Source of the DNA: Shouchella clausii | GTDB taxonomy: Bacteria; Bacillota; Bacilli; Bacillales; Bacillaceae_D | DNA length: 64,000 nt | NCBI RefSeq assembly: GCF_001598215.1 | Contig: NZ_BCXJ01000002.1 | Coordinates: 620,001 to 684,000, forward strand | Reading direction: 5' to 3' | Shown here: in pieces, positions 49,114 to 57,729 of the stretch | How positions within the stretch are numbered: position 1 is the first letter of the stretch | Layout of the letters: every line of letters starts with the position of its first letter | Notes under the pieces: generated by a model | Seen by the model: only the letters and a program-made list of their open reading frames with translations | Told to the model about the DNA's origin: nothing | Databases searched by the model: none | Translations under genes and position numbers: made by a program

Positions 49114-50349
49114 TCACTGGTATTTTCTAAAAACAATTACAGCACTAGATCCTCCAAAACCGAAGGAATTTGATAAACCAATATTTAGGGTCGCGTTATT
49201 TTCTTTCTCTCTAACAATATTAAGATTTACCTTTGGATCAAGATGATTTATGTTTATCGTAGGGGGAATGATGTTTTCTTCTAACGTTTTAAGTAAAGCG
49301 ATTGCTTCCACTCCGCCTGCGGCACCCAATAGATGACCGATCGTTGACTTATTCGCTACTACAGGTATTTCTTCAGCCCGCTCTTTAAACAATTTAGTAA
49401 TAGCCATCGTCTCAGAAATGTCTCCTACCTTCGTACTCGTCGCATGTGCACTAATGATGTCAACCTCGTCAATGGTTATACCTGCATTTAACAATGCATT
49501 TCTCATCGCTAAGAAGGCACCTATTCCTTCAGGATGACTAGCGATTGGATGATACGCATCTGAATTTAATGCATAGCCAACCATTTCACCAATAATAGGC
49601 GCATCTCTCTTTAGAGCATGTTCCAAAGATTCCAGAATCAATATTCCTGCACCTTCACTCATAACAAAACCATCACGATCCTTATCAAAGGGCCGACTTG
49701 CCAACGTTGGAGTATCGTTCCTTGTCGATAAGGCTTTTGCGTTACTAAAACTGGCAACGGAAACCTTATTTATTATTCCCTCACTACCACCTGCAAACAT
49801 TACATCCGCTTCATTATTTTGAATGGCTTTATACGCTTCGCCTATTGCTGTGTTTCCAGCCGAACACGCTGTTACGGTGCCTAAGGTAGGTCCTAATGTA
49901 CCAAAACGAATCGAAATATTTGCCGCCGCCATATTATCGATCATCATTGACATTAAGTTAGGATTTACCCTACTCGCTCCACGATGATTAAGAAGATCAA
50001 CACTTTCTATTAAAGTATCTATACCTCCTGCACCAGTTCCCACGTATACCCCTATACGCTCACGATTTATTTTATCTAATGGTAACTCCGATAGCTCAAA
50101 TGCTTGTTCTGCGGCAGCTAAGGCAAATTGGGTAAATCGTGACAGTTTTCTGGCTTCTTTACGCCCCCAACGGCCTTCTGCATCGAAATTCTTTACTTCA
50201 CCTGCAATTCTAGTATTTAAATCGGATGAATCAAAAGCTTCTATCGTTGAAATTCCAGATTTCCCTTCAATTAAATGATTCCAGAACGTTTCTACACTGT
50301 TGCCTATTGGTGAGATGACTCCCATGCCCGTGACGACTACTCTTCTCAT
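49114..50349 (-). CDS. Beta-ketoacyl synthase II (FabF-like) of a biosynthetic cluster
   Basis: 411 residues, normal KAS II length. The Cys-His-His triad is intact: Cys 162 in TVTACSAGNTAI, His 302 in ISAHATSTKVGD, His 339 in KSTIGHLLGAAGG. It elongates acyl-ACP with malonyl-ACP. It sits far from any fatty-acid operon, between the acetoacetate decarboxylase and an SDR, so it is probably a dedicated copy with its own chain preference. Sequence composition is more AT-rich than the surrounding core genes. AAAGGAGTGACTAT precedes the ATG. Confidence 0.9.
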   Translation of the reverse strand: MRRVVVTGMGVISPIGNSVETFWNHLIEGKSGISTIEAFDSSDLNTRIAGEVKNFDAEGRWGRKEARKLSRFTQFALAAAEQAFELSELPLDKINRERIGVYVGTGAGGIDTLIESVDLLNHRGASRVNPNLMSMMIDNMAAANISIRFGTLGPTLGTVTACSAGNTAIGEAYKAIQNNEADVMFAGGSEGIINKVSVASFSNAKALSTRNDTPTLASRPFDKDRDGFVMSEGAGILILESLEHALKRDAPIIGEMVGYALNSDAYHPIASHPEGIGAFLAMRNALLNAGITIDEVDIISAHATSTKVGDISETMAITKLFKERAEEIPVVANKSTIGHLLGAAGGVEAIALLKTLEENIIPPTININHLDPKVNLNIVREKENNATLNIGLSNSFGFGGSSAVIVFRKYQ

Positions 50350-50432
50350 ATAGTCACTCCTTTCAATGGTTTCGAAGGAAATCTACACGAAATATTCGCC
50401 TTTCAATCGGATGGCGATGCTATTGGATACAT

Positions 50433-51173
50433 TTACTGTCCCACCAAATAGTCATAAACAACGTCCGGCATGGATAACGCCAAATCAGTAACAATATGCG
50501 ATGCTGATACAACCTCAAGCACGGGAAGATCAGCCATTGGAGCCAGAGCATGGGCAAACAATTGCAGCCTGGCCTGAGCCGTCCAGGCACCATGAATGGT
50601 TATATCTTTGATCTGAGCACGCACCAGCCGGCATACCTTCTGACTTCCATCATAATTCGGCACAATTTTTAGCATATATGTTGGCTGGCAAATCTCTTGC
50701 CGGGCCTTCTCCGGGTCGAGAGGCTGATGTTTATATCCCATTGTCGCGGTGGCCACACGTAAGGACCCATAGTCCAGAGTTCCGACTAATGTGTCCGAAT
50801 CAATGTACAGTCTTGGAGAGCCCAGTTTTTTCGGATATGCGCTGATCTCCCGCCCAGAAGCGATCGCAGGATGATTATCCACGTACATGGCATGTAGGTA
50901 TTCACCCCTCTCCCCATTGAAGCTCACCGGTATTACCTGGCCCGCTTCTGTATAAGCCCCCAAACCGGTAACATCCGGCATGTACATGATCTCAAATTTG
51001 ACCAAAGGTTCATCAATTTCAAGCGGCTCAGGAACTACGCGTCTCAGAGCTTCCATATCCGTACGGTATAGAATATTTAGATACTCCCGATTATAAAAAA
51101 AGTATGGGCCGACAGGAAAAGCAGGAGCCCCCAATGGGGTCGACATTTGCTTGCGTACATCATTTATCTTCAT
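50433..51173 (-). CDS. adc: Acetoacetate decarboxylase
   Basis: 246 residues from ATG 51173, directly after the methyltransferase stop with AAAGGTGATGACCAG as site; the longer frame runs through the methyltransferase and is spurious. It closely follows the clostridial Adc: VPEPLEIDEPLVKFEIM, VIPVSFNGERGEYLHAMYVD, and the Schiff-base Lys 115 with its pKa-lowering neighbour Lys 116 in REISAYPKKLGSPRL at the same numbering. It decarboxylates acetoacetate to acetone and could accept other 3-oxo acids. No ctfAB (CoA transferase) genes are nearby, so the acid would have to come from the KAS products or thioester hydrolysis. Confidence 0.92.
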   Translation of the reverse strand: MKINDVRKQMSTPLGAPAFPVGPYFFYNREYLNILYRTDMEALRRVVPEPLEIDEPLVKFEIMYMPDVTGLGAYTEAGQVIPVSFNGERGEYLHAMYVDNHPAIASGREISAYPKKLGSPRLYIDSDTLVGTLDYGSLRVATATMGYKHQPLDPEKARQEICQPTYMLKIVPNYDGSQKVCRLVRAQIKDITIHGAWTAQARLQLFAHALAPMADLPVLEVVSASHIVTDLALSMPDVVYDYLVGQ

Positions 51174-51180
51174 CTGGTCA

Positions 51181-52119
51181 TCACCTTTCCGCTTTTTGGA
51201 CTTCCATAAAAACAATTGTCTGGTGATCTTCCACAAATATATCAACATCATTAATCTTTTCTTTAGGAAGTTCTGCTAATAATTCTTGCATTTGATCCTC
51301 ATTGCGATAAATGAGCCACCAATCCATGACAGCTTCCATATACGCAATAGTGGGAGAGCCTGGATGATAGTTAATGATTAACAATCGACCGCCTGGATGG
51401 AGCAGCTCAAACAATTTTTTTGTTAATCGTTTAGCAAGTTTGTCTGAAAGATAATCATATACACCAAGAGAGTATATAAAGTCAAATTTAGGAAGAGGCA
51501 CTTTATTTCTAATAATGTCAACAACAGAAGCTGGGATCGTTTCTCCAAAGCCCTGTATTGCTTCTGCAGCAACCGAAAGAGCCTTCTGATCTTGATCAAT
51601 GGCGACAAACTTTCCAATCGTTTTGTTTTTCACCGCATCGCAATCCGATGTTTCTCTTAAATGACCACAAGCGACCGAGAGAATAGAAGGATTCGCAACA
51701 CGTTCTGAGGTTTGGTTTATCTTTTTGGAAAGGATACGTCTTCTTTCCCGGTTCGCATTATTAGCATGAGCTAGACGGTTGAGGTCGTACCATAGAAAAT
51801 CGGCAATCTCTGATTGTTCATTATCGTAGGGTGATAATTCTAATTTTTCAAAATCGTACTGTAGGTCCAACATTAGGGGATCGCCAGCATACCCTCGCGG
51901 TTTTTCAAAAGCTCGACGAGATAGAGGCTCTTGCCAGAAAAAACGGCTTACTGGATGCTCACGATAGTAAGTGATAAATTTTTTCCAATCTTCTGCAGAA
52001 GAATGTTGACGTATGCCTCTTAATTCATTATAAAGAGTGCTTAAAGCCTCAGTGTATTGGCCTTGGCTAATTTTCGTTTCAAGATTATTAAGTAAATTTC
52101 CGGTGACAGTTTGTCCCAT
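51181..52119 (-). CDS. SAM-dependent methyltransferase, PhcB-like
   Basis: 312 residues from ATG 52119, behind AGGAGGAAACTAAAAAG. The N-terminal 110 residues include SRRAFEKPRGYAGDPLML, a pattern I associate with the Ralstonia PhcB group annotated as 3-hydroxy fatty-acid methyl ester synthases. The C-terminal Rossmann domain has the SAM-site stretch ILSVACGHLRE and VAIDQDQKAL, then FDFIYSLGVYDYLSD and LHPGGRLLIINYHPG. Role in the cluster: methylation of a carboxylate or hydroxyl of the product. The PhcB link is from memory of the family and needs a search. AT-rich compared with neighbours. Confidence 0.75.
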   Translation of the reverse strand: MGQTVTGNLLNNLETKISQGQYTEALSTLYNELRGIRQHSSAEDWKKFITYYREHPVSRFFWQEPLSRRAFEKPRGYAGDPLMLDLQYDFEKLELSPYDNEQSEIADFLWYDLNRLAHANNANRERRRILSKKINQTSERVANPSILSVACGHLRETSDCDAVKNKTIGKFVAIDQDQKALSVAAEAIQGFGETIPASVVDIIRNKVPLPKFDFIYSLGVYDYLSDKLAKRLTKKLFELLHPGGRLLIINYHPGSPTIAYMEAVMDWWLIYRNEDQMQELLAELPKEKINDVDIFVEDHQTIVFMEVQKAER

Positions 52120-52300
52120 CTTTTTAGTTTCCTCCTCTTTAGCACTCTGCTTCAAACATACGGTATATCTATAACCTGTTTACCGGTTTTTTAGCACGAA
52201 AACAAACAAAAACTAGCTATAGTTTTGTAAACATTTGAAATTCACACACGCCGTGTATAGTCGATCCATACAAAGCTTACTTTTTAGATTCAGATACGAC

Positions 52301-53290
52301 TTACCAAATAACAGAGCAAACAGACCACGAAAACCCAACTCCAAAACCAACTAACATAAGCTTGTCTCCCCGTTTTATTTTGCCATCCCTTAATTCATGA
52401 TACAGGGCGATCGGGATCGTAGATGAGACTGTATTTCCGTACTCACGCAGTTGAATGGAAAACTTTTCTTCGGGAATTTCTAACCTTTCCCTTAGCGCCT
52501 TCATCATATGTTCATTCGCTTGATGAAAAACAAAATAGTCATAGTCAGTAATCGTCTCATTGTTTTGCTGAAGAAATTTTTTAACACAGCTTGTAACTTC
52601 TTTCGAAGCAAATTTAAAAATTTTATAACCATTCATATATAAATTTACTCTTGAACGGATATTGCCTTTATCATCTTGCCGTTCCATTAGTGAGTCAGTT
52701 GTTTGTCGTTCGCGCATTCCACCAGCGGGAACAATTAGATTCTCGCCACCGCTTCCATCAGTACCAAATTCAAAAGGCCCTATAGAAGAATAAGATCGCT
52801 CACAACTCGTTATTAAAGTGGCAGCTGAACCATCTCCGAATAATTCTGTGACCGAATAGTCTCTTGGATGAATAAATTTACTGTAGGTATCTGCAGTAAT
52901 CAATAAAACATTCTTTGCTGTTCCTGTTTCAACCAATCCTTTTGCGAGCGATAAACCATACACAAAACCTGAACAACCAAGATTTATATCTAAAGCTCCG
53001 CAGGAGGTTGGCAAACCAATTCGATCTTGAATTAAACAAGCAGTCGTAGGCAAGTAATGATCAGGTGATTGTGTACACAATAATAAAAAATCGATATCTG
53101 CAGGTCTACACACATTTGAATCAAACAGTTTTCGGGCAGCTTCACAAGCTAAATCTGAAGCAAGTTCATCTTCTCCAGCAATATGTCGTGAATGGATACC
53201 GATTTTTTGAGTTAGTTTGCTTTCCGGATCGTTTTGAACTTTATGATGAGGAACAAAAAATTCAATGGATTTGATGTAGCTTGAATACAT
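52301..53290 (-). CDS. Beta-ketoacyl synthase III-like (KAS III) condensing enzyme
   Basis: 329 residues with the full Cys-His-Asn triad: Cys 106 in DINLGCSGFVYG, His 256 in FVFHQANEHMM, Asn 286 in EYGNTVSSTIP. KAS III enzymes start chains by condensing an acyl-CoA with malonyl-ACP. Some DarB/CerJ-like relatives instead form esters or condense two acyl units. The GFGVGFSWS tail is normal for a functional FabH. It is the first gene of the cluster, with GAGGGGGATGGC before its ATG. A short overlapping upstream ORF (53262-53351) reaches 29 bases into it. Confidence 0.9.
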   Translation of the reverse strand: MYSSYIKSIEFFVPHHKVQNDPESKLTQKIGIHSRHIAGEDELASDLACEAARKLFDSNVCRPADIDFLLLCTQSPDHYLPTTACLIQDRIGLPTSCGALDINLGCSGFVYGLSLAKGLVETGTAKNVLLITADTYSKFIHPRDYSVTELFGDGSAATLITSCERSYSSIGPFEFGTDGSGGENLIVPAGGMRERQTTDSLMERQDDKGNIRSRVNLYMNGYKIFKFASKEVTSCVKKFLQQNNETITDYDYFVFHQANEHMMKALRERLEIPEEKFSIQLREYGNTVSSTIPIALYHELRDGKIKRGDKLMLVGFGVGFSWSVCSVIW

Positions 53291-53351
53291 GCCATCCCCC
53301 TCGTTTGCGACAGATTTCTATTTTTACATTGTGCGCTCTTTTTGTAGCCAT
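53262..53351 (-). CDS. Possible 29-codon leader ORF upstream of the KAS III gene
   Basis: ATG 53351 stands nine bases after a perfect AAGGAGGTG. The 29-residue peptide is basic (MATKRAHNVKIEICRKRGG...) and its stop lies inside the KAS III gene, in another frame. The KAS III ribosome site lies inside this ORF. It could couple or limit translation of the cluster. It may also be a coincidental start. Confidence 0.4.
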   Translation of the reverse strand: MATKRAHNVKIEICRKRGGWHVFKLHQIH

Positions 53352-53847
53352 GATGTTGTTCACCTCCTTAAATAATAAAATCCGACACTCTCTGTCAGCA
53401 ATGAACAGGGGAATTTTTATATTTCACTTTATACTCCTCTTCTTAATCCTTGTTAGTATCCTATTACTGTAAAATCAACCCCCCCAAAATTGAATTTAAT
53501 AGTCAGTAAAATTGAACAGAATAAATTAAAATTAAATATTTGCAATTTTAATGGTAAATAAACTCCTTATGTTTAAAATAATTATTCGTGAAGAGTTGCC
53601 AAAACCATAATTCTATTTTTTCACAATTTAATAAATCTGTTTCAAAACGAATCTATTATCTATTAATAGATTACACTTCTATCATTTTAATTACAAGAGT
53701 TTTTTTGATTAAAAATTCGATTTATTTATTGGAAATCCTTTATTCATCATGCTTTTTTTGGGGATTTCCTCCATACTAGTATTCTATTATACTTTTATTA
53801 CATATAATTTACTAGATTTCTATTAATTTTATTAATAGATTATTAAA
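53352..53847. other. AT-rich non-coding region upstream of the KAS cluster
   Basis: About 500 bases, far more AT-rich than the rest of the window. The part near 53380-53500 must hold the cluster promoter (minus-strand TTGATTTTACAGTAATAGGATACT contains -35 and -10 like boxes at poor spacing). The remainder to 53847 is nearly all A/T with no ORF or hairpin. It looks like the edge of an acquired segment. Confidence 0.5.
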
Positions 53848-53870
53848 AAGCTGCGCTCAGAGCGCAGCTT
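53848..53870 (-). terminator. gabD terminator
   Basis: AAGCTGCGCT-CAG-AGCGCAGCTT, perfect 10-bp stem, followed on the minus strand by TTTTTAATAATC, four bases after the gabD stop. Confidence 0.85.
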
Positions 53871-53874
53871 AGCT

Positions 53875-55284
53875 TTACATTTTTAAAGAAACGTACTTGC
53901 TTTCAAGAAATTCTTCTAATCCTTCACGGCCTCCCTCACGGCCAACCCCGCTTTGCTTGAAACCACCAAACGGCGCCTGGGCAACCGATGGGCCGCCGTC
54001 GTTTAAACCGACTACACCGTAGTCCAGCTTTTCTGTAACTCGAATCCCGCGGTTTAGATCAGTGGTAAATAAGTAGGCGGCAAGCCCGTAAATTGTATCA
54101 TTTGCCCGTTTGACGACTTCTTCTTCTGTCTTAAAAGTAGATATCGGCGCAAGGGGCCCGAACGTTTCTTCTGACATGCATGCCATGTCGTCGGTTACTC
54201 CTGCTATGACAGTTGGTTCAATAAACAGCCCGTCTCTGCTGTTTCCTCCTGTTAGTACTTCTGCCCCTTTGTCTTTTGCATCTTGAATATGGGTAAGGAC
54301 TTTATCAACTGCATCTTCATCAATCAGTGGGCCGATGTCTGTCTCCTCGTTCAACCCATTCCCCACTTTCAACTGCTCGACTGCTTCTTTCATTTTCGTT
54401 GTAAACGCCTGTGCAATGGACGCATGCACGTATATACGATTGGCGCATACGCACGTCTGTCCGCCATTACGGAATTTGGAGGCGATTGTTTCTTGGACAG
54501 CGTTATCGATATCGGCATCTTCAAACACAAGGACCGGTGCATGTCCGCCAAGCTCCAAAGAAATTTTCTTAACGGTTTGCCCCGCTTCACTCATAAGAGT
54601 ACGGCCGATTTCTGTAGAGCCGGTAAACGTCAACTTGCGGACGCGCTCGTCTTCCTGCCACGCTTTTGAGATTTCGCTAGTTGAGCCAACAACAACATGG
54701 AGCACGCCTTTTGGCAACCCGGCTTTTTCAGCAAGCTCTGCTAGCTTCAATGCAGTCAATGGCGTTTGCGATGCTGGTTTGATCAGCACTGTGCAGCCTG
54801 CCGCCAACGCCGGTGCCACTTTTCGCGTAATCATGGCGGCCGGGAAATTCCACGGTGTAATCGCGGCGACGACACCCACAGGCTGTTTTATCACAAATAA
54901 ACGTTTATCAGGGGATGAAGCCGGAATGGTTTCCCCGTATATGCGTTTGCCTTCTTCTGCATACCACTTTATAAATGAATTGGCATAGGTGATTTCCCCT
55001 CGCGCTTCGTTGATTGGTTTGCCTTGTTCCATTGTCATTAATCGAGCTAGTTCCTCTTTCTGTTCAGCAATAAGATCATGCCACGCCTCTAATGTTGCGC
55101 TTCGTTCATAAGCTGTACGCGCTGCCCATGCCGGCAACGCCTCGTAGGCACTATCGGCGGCGATTTTTGCCTCCTTCGCTCCTCCTTTCGGCACCGAGCC
55201 GACAACTTCGCCAGTAGCCGGATTAACAACGTCAAACACATCCAGCCCTTCGCTGACCCATTCGCCATTTATAAAAAGTTTCAT
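53875..55284 (-). CDS. gabD: NAD(P)-dependent succinate-semialdehyde dehydrogenase
   Basis: 469 residues, aldehyde dehydrogenase family. Cofactor site AITPWNFPAAMITRKVAPAL, catalytic Glu in LELGGHAPVLVF and catalytic Cys in RNGGQTCVCANRIYVH. The start INGEWVSEGLDVFDVVNPAT and C-terminal GVGREGGREGLEEFLESKY are typical of GabD/glutarate-semialdehyde dehydrogenases. It oxidises succinate semialdehyde to succinate in 4-aminobutyrate use; no gabT is adjacent. A related short aldehyde substrate is possible. Monocistronic with its own terminator. Confidence 0.88.
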   Translation of the reverse strand: MKLFINGEWVSEGLDVFDVVNPATGEVVGSVPKGGAKEAKIAADSAYEALPAWAARTAYERSATLEAWHDLIAEQKEELARLMTMEQGKPINEARGEITYANSFIKWYAEEGKRIYGETIPASSPDKRLFVIKQPVGVVAAITPWNFPAAMITRKVAPALAAGCTVLIKPASQTPLTALKLAELAEKAGLPKGVLHVVVGSTSEISKAWQEDERVRKLTFTGSTEIGRTLMSEAGQTVKKISLELGGHAPVLVFEDADIDNAVQETIASKFRNGGQTCVCANRIYVHASIAQAFTTKMKEAVEQLKVGNGLNEETDIGPLIDEDAVDKVLTHIQDAKDKGAEVLTGGNSRDGLFIEPTVIAGVTDDMACMSEETFGPLAPISTFKTEEEVVKRANDTIYGLAAYLFTTDLNRGIRVTEKLDYGVVGLNDGGPSVAQAPFGGFKQSGVGREGGREGLEEFLESKYVSLKM

Positions 55285-55470
55285 CTTATCGAACTCCTTT
55301 TAGGCTTTTTTTATTCTGTTCCCTTTCCCTCTATATGTAAACTTCGAAAGGAGGCTCTGATCTGGTGAACACAGAACTGATATTTTTTCAGAAAGAATTG
55401 AATTATCGATTTAATAAAGGTATACTAAACATACGTATGTAACCGCTACCAATTTTGAATGAGGTGCACC

Positions 55471-55977
55471 ATGCCAATCGAATTACCTTTACGCCAACTG
55501 CAAAACGCTTTGAAGCACCAGTTTGATGTGTATGAAGACGACCACCTTGGCCATCTCCCACTGCGCTTCAGCGCCCATTATCAACGGCGCGATGAACGTT
55601 ATGTCCTTTCCAAGAAAGCAACTGTATGGAGCGTTGAAAACAACCAGCACTTTTTCTTTTATGAACCGAAAGAAGCAACAATGGAAGCGTTTTCTGAATT
55701 TGTGCACGAGCTTGATGCTCATATTCAAACAAACGTGAACCATTCATCTCAGCATATGTCGTCGATTTACGTCGGATTTCTATTAACGGAAAAAGCGCCT
55801 TCACCTGAGTTGCGTCAGGCGGCGCAGCGCTGCCGCCGCTTATCATTTATCAAATGGGGCATGCATGGCTGGGTAGAACGCTATGTGGGAATTTTGCTTC
55901 ATGACGGAAGCCAGCTTTATGCGCACAGAAAAGGAAAGCCCTTTGTTGAACCATTTCTGCAAATCTATCAAACGTGA
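55471..55977 (+). CDS. Hypothetical protein upstream of cstA
   Basis: 168 residues from ATG 55471, four bases after GAGGTG. No membrane segment or signal peptide. Aromatic and His residues are common (HFFFYEPKEATMEAFSEF, KWGMHGWVERYVG). I do not recognise a family. It lies nine bases before cstA on the same strand, so it is probably in its operon and may be needed for or regulate the transporter. Confidence 0.6.
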   Translation: MPIELPLRQLQNALKHQFDVYEDDHLGHLPLRFSAHYQRRDERYVLSKKATVWSVENNQHFFFYEPKEATMEAFSEFVHELDAHIQTNVNHSSQHMSSIYVGFLLTEKAPSPELRQAAQRCRRLSFIKWGMHGWVERYVGILLHDGSQLYAHRKGKPFVEPFLQIYQT

Positions 55978-55986
55978 GGTGGTCTT

Positions 55987-57612
55987 ATGAATTTTGTAAC
56001 GCTTATGCTCATTTGCGGTGCCTTGTTAATTGTCGCCTATTTCACTTATGGAAAATACTTGGAGCGCCGTTTAAAAGTTGACGGAGATCGGAAAACGCCT
56101 GCACATACGCTTTATGATGGGAAGGAGTACATTCCGACGAAAACGCCTGTACTTCTTGGCCACCATTTCACAACAATCGCAGGCGGCGGTCCGATCACTG
56201 GGCCAATCGCGGCGATTGTGTTCGGATGGCTGCCTGCCGTTCTGTGGATTATGATAGGCAGCATTTTTGTAGGCGGCACCCATGATTATGCATCTTTGCA
56301 AGCTTCCATACGCCATAAAGCCAAATCGATCGGCGAAGTCATTAAAGAGCATATGGGGAAACGTGGGCAGTTAATGTTCTTAGCCTTTTCGATAGCGACG
56401 TTAATTCTGATCATTGGCGTCTTTATCATTCTTGTCGCAAATACATTTGTGTCGTTTCCAGGTGCGGCCACTGCTTCCCTTTTGTTTATCGCTGTTGCAA
56501 TGGGCTTCGGCGTTCTCGTCAACCAAGTGCGCATCCATTTAGCGCTCGCGACGTTGCTTGGCGTCATCGCCATGGCGCTATCCATTTGGGTTGGCCTAAA
56601 CTTTCCAATCACTTTTAGCGCCACTGCTTGGTCGCTCATTTTAATCGTCTACGCCTATTTGGCATCCATTCTACCTGTCTGGTTTTTGTTGCAGCCACGG
56701 GATTACTTAAATTCATTCTTGCTCTATTTTCTTATTGGCGGCGCTTTTTTAGGCTTATTAATCGCTAGGCCAACTATCCAAATGCCTGCCTTTACTGGTT
56801 TTTATAATGATACGCTTGGCTTTCTGTTTCCAATTTTGTTTATTACGATTGCTTGCGGGGCGATTTCTGGCTTCCATTCACTCGTTTCCTCAGGAACGAC
56901 GTCCAAACAGCTGAATAACGAAAAAAATGGCCGCTTTGTCGCTTATGGTTCAATGCTGATCGAAGCATTTGTCGCCATCATTGCGATTGGCTCCGTTGCT
57001 TATTTGACACTTGGCGAATTTAACGCGCTCATGGCCGAACTGAACGATCCGATTAGTGTGTTTTCCGTTGGCATCGGCCACTTTATGAACACGTGGGGAT
57101 TGCCTGTGGCAGCCGGAGTTACGTTTACCGCTCTCGCCGCATCGGCATTCTTAATGACAACACTTGACTCAGCAACGCGGCTCATGCGTTATGCGGTTAC
57201 GGAACTAGGCGAAAGCACGAATTTGCAGTTTCTTCATAACAAGCATATAGCTACAATAATCGGTTTAATAGGCGCAGCTACGCTTGCCCTTTCTGGAACA
57301 TGGCAAAGCGTATGGCCGCTGTTTGGCGCAGCCAACCAAATGCTTGGGGCATTGGCGCTGCTTGCCATTACGCTATGGCTAGTGAAAACAAAATCGAAAG
57401 CATTGTTTGTGGTTATTCCAATGGTGTTTATGTTCATTGTCACCACATCAGCGCTCCTCGTCATGATGTATTCGAATTTTCTTGCAGGTAATTATCTTCT
57501 TGCCGTCGCTTCCTTCATTCTATTTGTCATGTGTGTATTTCTTGGCATAGAAGGCGCCCGCAGTGTTGCAAAGCCCAAAAACAAGCAAAAGCCAACTGAT
57601 TTAAACGCATAG
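55987..57612 (+). CDS. cstA: Carbon starvation protein CstA (pyruvate/peptide transporter)
   Basis: 541 residues, about 15 membrane helices. Marks of the family: GHHFTTIAGGGPITGPIAA, GGTHDYASLQASIRHKAKSI, the loop SGFHSLVSSGTTSKQLN, and WPLFGAANQMLGALAL. CstA proteins take up pyruvate, or peptides, under carbon starvation. The length is a little below that of B. subtilis CstA. GTGAGGTGGTCTT precedes the ATG, overlapping the upstream ORF's end region. The upstream gene is likely cotranscribed. Confidence 0.92.
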   Translation: MNFVTLMLICGALLIVAYFTYGKYLERRLKVDGDRKTPAHTLYDGKEYIPTKTPVLLGHHFTTIAGGGPITGPIAAIVFGWLPAVLWIMIGSIFVGGTHDYASLQASIRHKAKSIGEVIKEHMGKRGQLMFLAFSIATLILIIGVFIILVANTFVSFPGAATASLLFIAVAMGFGVLVNQVRIHLALATLLGVIAMALSIWVGLNFPITFSATAWSLILIVYAYLASILPVWFLLQPRDYLNSFLLYFLIGGAFLGLLIARPTIQMPAFTGFYNDTLGFLFPILFITIACGAISGFHSLVSSGTTSKQLNNEKNGRFVAYGSMLIEAFVAIIAIGSVAYLTLGEFNALMAELNDPISVFSVGIGHFMNTWGLPVAAGVTFTALAASAFLMTTLDSATRLMRYAVTELGESTNLQFLHNKHIATIIGLIGAATLALSGTWQSVWPLFGAANQMLGALALLAITLWLVKTKSKALFVVIPMVFMFIVTTSALLVMMYSNFLAGNYLLAVASFILFVMCVFLGIEGARSVAKPKNKQKPTDLNA

Positions 57613-57614
57613 AA

Positions 57615-57638
57615 AGCATGGGGCAGACGCCCCATGCT
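57615..57638 (+). terminator. cstA terminator hairpin
   Basis: AGCATGGGGC-AGAC-GCCCCATGCT directly after the stop. Its expected T tract is separated from it by repeat copy D; TGCTTTG follows at 57731. Confidence 0.7.
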
Positions 57639-57640
57639 GA

Positions 57641-57729
57641 GGTTGTTGACAAAGTCGATAACCGCCCTTCAGACTGATAGAAAACGCTTGTCAAACGTCG
57701 AAAGTATGCGAGCGTTTGTTTACAGTCTG
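57641..57729 (-). repeat. Terminator-associated repeat element, copy D (short, inverted)
   Basis: Read on the minus strand: CAGACTGTAAACAAACGCTCG at 57729, then only about 20 bases of interior, then GACAAGCGTTTTCTATCAGTC ending at 57670, then the tail with the GGTTATCGACTTTGTC hairpin to 57641. The interior of copies A-C is missing. It again abuts a terminator hairpin. Confidence 0.75.

Noticed and set aside
46506-53290. KAS cluster considered as a standard type II fatty-acid or PKS operon
   Set aside because: No acyl carrier protein, malonyl transferase, dehydratase or enoyl reductase is present, and adc and BVMO do not belong to such operons.
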